Shown piece after piece: positions 56,622-64,000 of a DNA stretch of 64,000 bases. Origin of the DNA: Quillaja saponaria. Lineage: Eukaryota > Streptophyta > Magnoliopsida > Fabales > Quillajaceae. A program made the translations under genes and the position numbers. The notes under the pieces are model-generated. The model searched no databases. It had not been told where the DNA came from and was given only the letters and a program-made list of their open reading frames with translations. Within the stretch, counting starts at the first letter, position 1. Each line of letters begins with the position of its first letter. The stretch spans positions 16,988,001 to 17,052,000 of the forward strand of contig CM055612.1 of NCBI GenBank assembly GCA_029379385.1, written 5' to 3'.

Positions 56622-57977
56622 TAATTTTATTTATAAGGATATCAACAAGTATAGTTAATTCGTGAACTACTCGTAAAATTTTTTGGATGTAGATAAACTA
56701 GTTTTCTAAACAAGTCGAGTTTAAGTTTTATTTTTGATTACTTCTCTAAACAAGTCAAACTCAATCTTGGTAAAACTCATCCACTAAACTCGTGAGTCTA
56801 ACTTCTTAAATATATAATACAAATAAATATATACTATCTAATTTAATGTTTAATTATGATGATATTTTCTTAGCAGAATTAGCATATTTATATTTATATA
56901 TATATATTGTTTGATAAATATTTAAATGAAAATAATATAAGAATAAGCTTATTGACAATCCACATGGTCAGAATAAAAAGGAGAAAAATGAAGAATTATA
57001 GATTTAAAAACTATACAAAAACAAATTATGTTTGTGAAAGGAAAAATTGGTATCAACCTATAACTTATATCTATGGTTTCTTCATTTTCATTAAAATTAA
57101 TTTTTATGTCATGCACGTTGTGCTAGCCGAATTTGCATTAGGAAATTTGCTAGAAATAAAGTCTTTTATTACAAAATTTCTTATTTTTTTAATCGTTTAA
57201 AAAAATAATAATAATCTTTAACATAAGTTCTTGATTTTTATTTTTTATGTCATGTAATGAACAACAATCACGTAAGCATTACAAAATAAAATAAAACTAA
57301 TTTTTTGAGAAAAAAAAGGATCCATTTAATATACATCATTATAAAGATTGTAATTGTCTTCACAAATATGCTAGAAAGAATTTAATATATCCTATAGGGT
57401 TGACCAGATAGTTAAGAAGTTGTACTCGCTTCATTGACTTTCTTTATTTGAATCTTCTTGGGGAGAGCTTAAGGACTAAACTCTCCACAAATTTCTTAAT
57501 TTTGACGTGGATGACTTGTCTTTGACCAAACCGAAAAGATGATTAGACGAGATGTGCGTAAACTGGCCCGAACGTACCTTCGCGAAATAAAAAAAAAATG
57601 AATTAACATAATTTTATAATAATAGTGTGAATTAAAATTTAGCATTATCTAATTAGTAAGTTCATTAGCTGCACTAGTGACAATCAACATTAACTTTCCG
57701 TTTGCTATAAATATACAAGTAAAAAAAAAAATGTATTTTTATGATAAAAGTTTTATTAAACAAGAAGAATTTAATACTATCTGATTAAAAGAATTAATAA
57801 AATATGAATTTATTAAATAAAAATATTTATTTACTATCCTGATTTATTATTATTATTAGAAACTCAAATAAAATAAGACTTTATTTATTTATTTTTTCGG
57901 GTTTTTCATCTCTCTGGTTAAGTCCAAATCAAGTCAGGACTCCCAAGCTAGTATTAGAGAATTGATTGAAATTTACT
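56622..57977. repeat. Spacer u2, copy 3
   Basis: Collinear with 19534-20866. A frame at 56907-57200 (KMKNYRFKNYTKTNYVCERK and on) is shared with the other copies but has no family signature. No gene is called. Confidence 0.75.
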
Positions 57978-59370
57978 TGTTATAACTTGGTACTGTAATG
58001 GTAAGTTTTAGGGAATAAAAAGGAAAAAATTAGTACTTTTGGTTATAAACACAAACTAAATAAATGAATAAAAAAATAAAATACCCATTTTTTATCCTTT
58101 TATTTTTTTTTTCCTTTTCCTCCTATTTTCTTATTCTTTTCCTTACATTTGTTTTCTCTTTTGTCTTCCTCCTCCATACCTTTTCCTCCCCCTGTTTTCT
58201 TGATGCTTCCATCAGCTCCATTCAAGAAGGCCAAAGCACTAACTCTTCATTAGTAGCTTGTGCCTTGATCTTTCCTAGCCCACGCTTGAGCCGAGGAGTA
58301 GCCTTCGTGGATTAGCAACACCTCTAATCAGCTTCCAACAACTGCTCAACCACTCTTCTATTTTAAGGTAGTTCCAACTACCTCTAGTTTTGTTTTCTTA
58401 GAGATGATTCCTTTTCCTTTTTGTTTTGTTTGAGGATTTAGATGTAGGGATTGAGTGGGTTTGTGAATGGTAGAATTTGATCAAGGTGGTAAGAAAAATG
58501 GTGGGTAAAATGTTGTTTGGTTGTTGTGGAATTCTAAGATTTAAGCTCTTTATTGTCCCTAAATGATTCATCCAATTTCAATCTAGTATTTGAATTGTGG
58601 TTAGTGTTGGTGCTAGTTTTGGTTACACAAATAAGATATATATATATATATATAGATTGGAACAAAGTATGCCTTCAAGGTGTTTGATAAAATGACTAAA
58701 ATAAGTTATTTGTAAATTAATGCTTTGGAATTATTATAGTCAAGTCCTTATGATTAAGGACTAATAATATATGAAATTTAGAAACTAAACGATACTTGAA
58801 AATGTAATTTCAGCTCCGGAAATTAACGCTATATCGATGACACTTTTGGACTCTAGAGGAAGCCATGAATAACAACTGTAAAGTTGTGAGTGAAAGATAT
58901 TATCTTTTGGTTACTAGTTGTGTTTTGAAATGTTGTCTATATATATATTATTGTTGGGTAAAGATGTGTTTAGCACTTTGAGTTGAATATAAATGTTCAA
59001 TTATATGATAAAATTCTAAATCTTTGCAAATTTGTTATTTAGTGGGTTGTGCGATGGTTTGAACTATTTGTATGCAGTTGATAGGGCCAAAGACTTCATT
59101 TTTAATATGATTTAGAATCCAGGCGCACTTATAATAAATTTGATTTGATCAAGTGATTATATAAATATAAATTCGAGTAACTAAGTACCGAAGAGGTTAC
59201 TGTGAGAGATTATTTGTTATGGTGTGTTGGAGCTTAATAGCCCCGAGGGAGATATATATATCTATATATGGTGTGCAGGAGTTAAGTTACTACGACTACT
59301 GGCCCTTGGATGCCTTGTTTGATTAGTTTATTATATAATTACTTGCAAGTATGTAAGTTTTACGTCATCC

Positions 59371-59403
<33 letters not shown>

Positions 59404-60029
59404 TATATTAGTTATGTAAGGATTGTAATTGGATAATGAGTTATGTTATGATTTTATGAAAAAAAGATTTTCTTTTATAACTTTATGACGCTTTAAGCTA
59501 GTACCCTTTTGGCATGTTTCTCACTCACTGAATTTATATGACTCACTCTTCTTTCTTCTATAATTTTTTTTAGCTACAGTTTCTTCTCAGACTCCTTCAG
59601 CAGTACCTTGACTTGCTAGTAGTTGTTGTGGCAAGGTACTCTTGAAAGAATGCACAATTGAAGCCCCGAGAATGAAACACTACAATCATATCAGGGCTTA
59701 ATGTTATGTATTGTGTATTTTGGATCATTGTGTCTTGTTTTTCTTTTTTTTTCTTGTTCTTTGATCCAACGAAGCTCCCTGTGTATATGTTGTAAACTGT
59801 GGTGGTATTTAGATTGTATTATTCAGAGATGTTCTACTTTATGGGGGAACTCTACTGAAATTTTTGTGAAACTATTTTTTTGTGCTATATATATACTTTA
59901 ACTTTTACAAAGGTTACTCAAATTTTTATTTTTAGTAGTGTTGTATGTTTTCATTTTTGATTAGTCAGGGTTACAAGGGTTTCGGAATCCACTCCTATAG
60001 TCGGTCATACCTCCATATGGTGTGTAACA
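57978..60029 (+). mobile_element. L2 gypsy LTR, complete 5' LTR
   Basis: A 2052-bp LTR from TGTTATAACTTGG to GTGTAACA, followed three bases later by a primer-binding site, so it is a 5' LTR. Its end region (GGGTTACAAGGGTTTCGGAA, GGTCATACCTCC) parallels the S LTR ends. It contains (TA)n tracts near 58637-58654 and 59370-59409. Frames at 58064-58315 and 59701-59901 lie inside it and are not convincing genes. No 3' LTR is in the window. Confidence 0.8.
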
Positions 60030-60032
60030 AGT

Positions 60033-60045
60033 TGGTATCGGAGCC
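60033..60045 (+). other. L2 primer-binding site
   Basis: TGGTATCGGAGCC, one base from the TGGTATCAGAGC word complementary to initiator-Met tRNA that follows many plant gypsy and copia 5' LTRs. Confidence 0.75.
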
Positions 60046-60158
60046 CAGTTTAAAGATTCATGACTGCAAGTGTAGGATGTGATTACTTTGTTCACATATG
60101 TTACTCGAGATGTATGTGGACTTAGTAATGCATCTTAATGCATCATGAAACTTCAAGT
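60046..60158 (+). mobile_element. Start of L2 leader, interrupted by copia
   Basis: About 110 bp of gypsy leader between the primer site and the copia insertion at 60159. The preceding CAAGT (60154-60158) should be the left copia target site; the right one is outside the window. Confidence 0.65.
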
Positions 60159-60382
60159 TGTTAGAGTGTAAATATTGGCAGCTTAATTAGTGGGTCAAAT
60201 TTCCTTATTTATAGTTTCCTTCCTTATTTTTAGTTTCCTTATTTCTGTGTAATTTCTATTACGTATTTGGTTGATATTTAGTCTAGGTTCACTATGTTAG
60301 GTTAAATACTTTAGCCTATAAATAGAGGCTCCTTCTTGTATATTGAAAATCATCTGAATATACATTCTTCTTATATTCAACA
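60159..60382 (+). repeat. Copia 5' LTR
   Basis: 224 bp, starts TGTTAGAGTG and ends ATTCAACA. A TATAAATA promoter word lies at about 60316, and the typical ATCTGAATATACATTC end region is present. Confidence 0.9.
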
Positions 60383-60394
60383 TGGTATTAGAGC
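60383..60394 (+). other. Copia primer-binding site
   Basis: TGGTATTAGAGC directly after the LTR, one base off the initiator-Met tRNA complement TGGTATCAGAGC. Confidence 0.9.
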
Positions 60395-60465
60395 TTAGGG
60401 AGAAAAAATCCAAATTTTTATTTTTCGCAGAAAAAAAAAAAAAAACCTAATTTTTATTTTCAGCT

Positions 60466-63400
60466 GTGTTTCTTTCCAACGTGTCTCTCTATTGTTGCGT
60501 TTCATTCCAGGGTGTCTCTTTATTGCTGCGTTTCATTCCAGCAGTACTATTATTGTTCATCGAGGTACTGTTCATCGGTATGTCAAAACCTAGTACTTTT
60601 ACCTCTGTGTTTTCTAGATCCCCTGTTATTACTACAGCTAATATTGTTCAATCAGCCAATTCACTTGAAGTTTCACAATCTAAAGACAAGCATATTAATG
60701 TCTCATTATCAGCTACTGAATATGATAAGTTCCTACAGTATCAAGCTACCCAGCAATCTTCTCACGGTAATTCTGTCGCTTGCCTCTCTCAGACCCCTTC
60801 TGACACTTGGATTCTTGATTCTGGTGCCTCTGATCACATATCTGGTAATCCCAAACTTTTTTCTAGTATTAGTAATCCATCATCACCTTCCACTATCACT
60901 ATAGCTAATGGCTCCATAACCATTGCGAAAGGTATAGGTCAAGCTACACCATTATCTTCTTTGTCTTTAGAATCTGTGCTTTATGTCCCTGAATGTTCAT
61001 TCAATCTAATTTCTATTAGTCAATTGACACGTTCTCTCAATTGTTCTGTTACTTTTATTGATGATTCTTTTACTATACAGGACCGATGTACGGGACGAAC
61101 GATTGGCACAGGGCGTGAGTCACAGGGCCTCTACTATCTTACCACAATACCTACATCTTCAGTGGCTTGCTCTACAGATGTATCACCTACTCTCATTCAC
61201 AGTCGATTGGGTCATCCTAGTCTATCTAAGCTTCAAAAGATGGTCCCTCGTTTGTCATCTCTGTCATCTTTAAATTGTGAATCGTGTCAGCTTGGCAAGC
61301 ACACACGTGCTTCGTTTCTAAAGCATAGTCGTTTTAGAGCAGAGTCTCCCTTTCATCTTGTTCATACTGATATTTGGGGTCCTAGTCGTGTTAGTTCATC
61401 TTTGGGATTTCAGTATTTCGTAACCTTTATTGATGACTATTCTCGTTGCACGTGGTTATTTTTAATGAAAAATCGTTCTGAGTTATTTTCTATATTCCAA
61501 CAGTTTTGTGCTGAAATTAAAACACAATTTGGTGTTTCTATTCGTATTTTGCGTAGTGATAATGCACGTGAATATTTTTCTACATCATTTCAGCACTTTA
61601 TGACATCTCAAGGTATGCTGCATCAATCATCTTGTTCTCACACCTCTCAACAAAATGGAGTTGCTGAGCGCAAAAACAAACATTTAATTGAAACAGCTCA
61701 CACTCTATTACTTCATGGTCATGTTCCACTTCAGTTTTGGGGTGATGCTGTACTTACTGCATACTACCTTATTAATCGCATGCCATCTTCTACATTGCAT
61801 AACACAATTCCATATTCTATCATCTTTCCTAATCATCCTTTATATTCACTTCCGCTTCGTATCTTTGGTTGCATTTGTTTTGTTTGTGATCTAACACCTG
61901 GACAGGATAAACTCTCTTCCAAATCATTTAAGTGCATATTCTTGGGTTATTCTCGCCTTCAAAAAGGGTATAAATGTTACTGTCCAGATAAGAATCGTTA
62001 CTTTATCTCCGCTGATGTTACATTTTTTGAGGAATTTTCATTCTTTTCCTCGACTATTCCCGAGTCACATTCTATCTCTGAGGCTTTTCCGGTTCCTTAT
62101 CTTGGACCAAATGATTATGTATCATCTTCACCACTACCTGATCTTCCAGCAGACACTGTTGATGTACCTAATGACTCACCTTCTGTCCCAACACCTTCCC
62201 GTGCCTCGGATCCTGTGTCACCACCTATTTTACGAAGAGGTACTCGTTCAACTCGTAATCCTTATCCTATTTATACTTTTTTGAGTTATCATTGTTTATC
62301 TTCACCTTATTATGCATTTGTCTCCTCTTTGTCTTCTATTTCTGTTCCAAAGTCCACCAGTGATGCTCTTGCTCATCCCGGGTGGCGGCAGGCCATGATT
62401 AATGAAATGAACGCCTTACATACTAATGGTTCTTGGGAACTGGTCTCTTTACCTTCTGGAAAATCCACTGTTGGCTATAAATGGGTATACACCGTAAAAG
62501 TTCATCCTGATGGTTTTGTTGATCGCTTAAAGGCTAGATTGGTAGCAAAAGGCTACACTCAGGTCTATGGTGTGGATTATTCAGAAACTTTCTCTCCCGT
62601 AGCTAAAATTATATCTGTCAGGGTATTTATATCTCTAGTTTCTATTTTTGATTGGCCACTCTATCAATTGGACATAAAAAATGCTTTCTTACATGGTGAT
62701 CTTGATGAAGAAGTCTTTATGGAGCAACCACCTGGTTTTGTTGCTCAGAGGGAGTCTGGTATGGTGTGTCGATTGAAAAAGTCTCTATATGGCTTAAAGC
62801 AATCTCCTAGAGCTTGGTTTGGTAGATTCAGTGAAGTAGTTCTTAGTTTTGGCCTTCAGAGGTGTACTGTTGATCATTCAGTTTTCTATAAACATACACC
62901 TAATGGCAGAATTCTTTTAATTGTATATGTGGATGATATTGTGATTGCAGGTGATGATAATCATGGGATTCAACAATTGAAATCATTCCCACAGTCTAAG
63001 TTTCAAACTAAAGACTTAGGACAGCTAAAATATTTCTTGGGCATTGAGGTTGCAAGATCACAATTGGGTATTTGCCTTTCTCAAAGAAAGTATTGTCTGG
63101 ATGTCTTAAGTGATATAGGTATGTTGGATTCCAAACCTGTAGATACTCCTATGGATCCCAACACTAAACTTGTACTAGATGAGGGAGAGCTACTGACTAA
63201 TCCTGAGCAATATAGACGTCTTGTTGGTAAGTTGAATTATCTCACAGTCACTAGACCAGATATTGCTTTTGCAACTAGTATGGTTAGCCAATTTCTTTCT
63301 CAACCTCGAACATCTCATTGGAATGCTGTTATTCGTATCCTAAGATACCTTAAAACTGCACCCGGAAAAGGATTATTATATAAGAATCATGGGCACACTC

Positions 63401-63936
63401 TAGTTCGAGGACATGGTCGTGGTCATACATTAGTCCATAAACATAATTCTACTCCAGTTCAAGGTTATAGCGATGCTGATTGGGCAGGCGCTCAATTTGA
63501 CAGAAGATCTACTACAGGATACTGTATATTTCTAGGTGGAAATCTTGTTTCATGGAAAAGTAAAAAGCAGACTGTTGTTGCAAGATCTAGTGCTAAATCT
63601 GAATATAGGGCCATGACTCATACCACTGCTGAGTTAGTTTGGCTGAAAAATCTATTAGACAAACTTGGATTTCAGCACTCACAGCCTATGGAGTTAGTAT
63701 GTGATAATCAAGCTGCATTACATATTGCATCAAATCCAGTGTTTCATGAACGAACAAAACATATAGAAGTTGACTGTCATTTCGTTCGTGAGAAGCTTAT
63801 GGATAATACAATCAAGACTATATATACAAAATCAGAAGATCAGTTAGCAGACTTATTCACAAAATCTTTGACAGGAAACCGATTGCGATATCTATGCAAC
63901 AAGCTTGGAACATATAATCTTTATACTCCAGCTTGA
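60466..63936 (+). CDS. Ty1/copia polyprotein (protease, integrase, RT, RNase H) lacking most of Gag
   Basis: An open frame of 1156 codons, in copia order. Protease is around DSGA at 118-121. A GAG pre-integrase zinc module uses H245, H250, C271 and C274. Integrase has D302, D365 and E401, the last two 35 residues apart. Reverse transcriptase has D736 and YVDD at 821-824. RNase H has D1003, E1046 and D1080. All catalytic residues I can check are present. Gag is nearly gone: only about 70 residues lie between M39 (MSKPSTF, a likelier original start than the first Met) and the protease, with no CCHC knuckle, although the usual Gag-end piece SLSATEYDKFLQYQA is kept. Residues 976-999, before RNase H, look like an insertion. 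The enzymes may work, but particle formation would need Gag from elsewhere. Confidence 0.93.
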   Translation: MFLSNVSLYCCVSFQGVSLLLRFIPAVLLLFIEVLFIGMSKPSTFTSVFSRSPVITTANIVQSANSLEVSQSKDKHINVSLSATEYDKFLQYQATQQSSHGNSVACLSQTPSDTWILDSGASDHISGNPKLFSSISNPSSPSTITIANGSITIAKGIGQATPLSSLSLESVLYVPECSFNLISISQLTRSLNCSVTFIDDSFTIQDRCTGRTIGTGRESQGLYYLTTIPTSSVACSTDVSPTLIHSRLGHPSLSKLQKMVPRLSSLSSLNCESCQLGKHTRASFLKHSRFRAESPFHLVHTDIWGPSRVSSSLGFQYFVTFIDDYSRCTWLFLMKNRSELFSIFQQFCAEIKTQFGVSIRILRSDNAREYFSTSFQHFMTSQGMLHQSSCSHTSQQNGVAERKNKHLIETAHTLLLHGHVPLQFWGDAVLTAYYLINRMPSSTLHNTIPYSIIFPNHPLYSLPLRIFGCICFVCDLTPGQDKLSSKSFKCIFLGYSRLQKGYKCYCPDKNRYFISADVTFFEEFSFFSSTIPESHSISEAFPVPYLGPNDYVSSSPLPDLPADTVDVPNDSPSVPTPSRASDPVSPPILRRGTRSTRNPYPIYTFLSYHCLSSPYYAFVSSLSSISVPKSTSDALAHPGWRQAMINEMNALHTNGSWELVSLPSGKSTVGYKWVYTVKVHPDGFVDRLKARLVAKGYTQVYGVDYSETFSPVAKIISVRVFISLVSIFDWPLYQLDIKNAFLHGDLDEEVFMEQPPGFVAQRESGMVCRLKKSLYGLKQSPRAWFGRFSEVVLSFGLQRCTVDHSVFYKHTPNGRILLIVYVDDIVIAGDDNHGIQQLKSFPQSKFQTKDLGQLKYFLGIEVARSQLGICLSQRKYCLDVLSDIGMLDSKPVDTPMDPNTKLVLDEGELLTNPEQYRRLVGKLNYLTVTRPDIAFATSMVSQFLSQPRTSHWNAVIRILRYLKTAPGKGLLYKNHGHTLVRGHGRGHTLVHKHNSTPVQGYSDADWAGAQFDRRSTTGYCIFLGGNLVSWKSKKQTVVARSSAKSEYRAMTHTTAELVWLKNLLDKLGFQHSQPMELVCDNQAALHIASNPVFHERTKHIEVDCHFVREKLMDNTIKTIYTKSEDQLADLFTKSLTGNRLRYLCNKLGTYNLYTPA
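60481..60541 (+). repeat. 31-bp tandem duplication in the copia leader
   Basis: GTGTCTCTCTATTGTTGCGT and on (60481-60510) repeats at 60512-60541 with two differences. It creates part of the extra N-terminal frame before M39. Confidence 0.85.
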
Positions 63937-63943
63937 GGGGGAG
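63933..63943 (+). other. Copia polypurine tract
   Basis: TTGAGGGGGAG just before the 3' LTR start TGTTAGAG; overlaps the stop codon TGA of the polyprotein. Confidence 0.9.
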
Positions 63944-64000
63944 TGTTAGAGTGTAAATATAGGCAGCTTAATTAGTGGGTCAAATTTCCTTATTTATAGT
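63944..64000 (+). repeat. Copia 3' LTR, first 57 bp
   Basis: Identical to the 5' LTR except one base (A for T at position 17 of the LTR). Cut by the window end. Confidence 0.95.

Larger units (their letters stand above)
60159..64000 (+). mobile_element. Ty1/copia LTR retrotransposon, gag-deleted, right end outside window
   Basis: 5' LTR 60159-60382, primer site 60383-60394, one long pol frame to 63936, polypurine tract 63933-63943, and the first 57 bp of the 3' LTR (63944-64000). The LTRs differ at one of 57 compared bases (TATTGG against TATAGG), so insertion was recent compared with the rest of the array. It is inserted in the leader of the L2 gypsy element. Confidence 0.95.

Noticed and set aside
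57390..57480. Possible tRNA-derived SINE around GGTTGACCAGATAGTTAAGA
   Set aside because: No convincing box A and box B pair, no poly-A end and no target-site duplication; it is simply part of spacer u2 in all copies.
58681..60029. Alternative L2 LTR start at TGTTTGATAAAATG
   Set aside because: TG...CA ends would also fit, and copy 2 breaks at this point, but the TGTTATAACTTGGTAC start at 57978 matches the start of the proven solo LTR at 44901.

Overview
This is nuclear DNA of a flowering plant, probably a eudicot. It is AT-rich and almost entirely built of plant transposable elements: CACTA (En/Spm-like) DNA transposons with DUF4218/DUF4216 transposases, Ty3/gypsy LTRs and a Ty1/copia element. 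The species cannot be named from the sequence. I found no intact ordinary host protein gene, no rRNA or tRNA gene and no CRISPR array. The only long open protein gene is the copia polyprotein at the right end. The window is a tandem array of one complex block, repeated four times with different losses. The full block reads: CACTA element, MIR unit B, MIR unit A, solo gypsy LTR (family S), spacer u2, then a second gypsy LTR with leader or gag (family L2). Block 1 is CACTA copy 0 (1-1111), MIR unit (1112-5178), S (5179-7138), u2, L2 (8239-10048). Block 2 is CACTA I (10049-14221), MIR unit (14222-17648), S (17649-19528), u2, L2 plus gag (20867-22599). Block 3 is CACTA II (22600-32385), unit B (32386-34701), unit A (34702-37897); the rest is lost. 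Block 4 is CACTA III (37921-42815), unit B (42816-48460, split by a 3.35-kb solo LTR), unit A (48461-53004), S (53005-56616), u2, L2 (57978-60158). A copia element (60159 to beyond 64000) interrupts the L2 leader. The main finding is that each of the six MIR units carries a conserved foldback of about 150 nt. Its 3' arm matches the miR159/miR319 family and its 5' arm pairs with it. A conserved TATATATAA box lies 58-72 bp upstream in five of the six units. At the sixth nucleotide of the putative mature strand the six copies are either A or U, and the partner base in the opposite arm changes with it in all six. This supports a tandem cluster of miR159-like genes in two mature-sequence lineages, amplified together with its transposons. 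The flanks of CACTA II (gypsy gag on the left, MIR unit B on the right, different 3-bp flanks) suggest amplification by unequal recombination between CACTA copies. Stop codons shared by the CACTA copies show that the transposase was already dead before the blocks multiplied.
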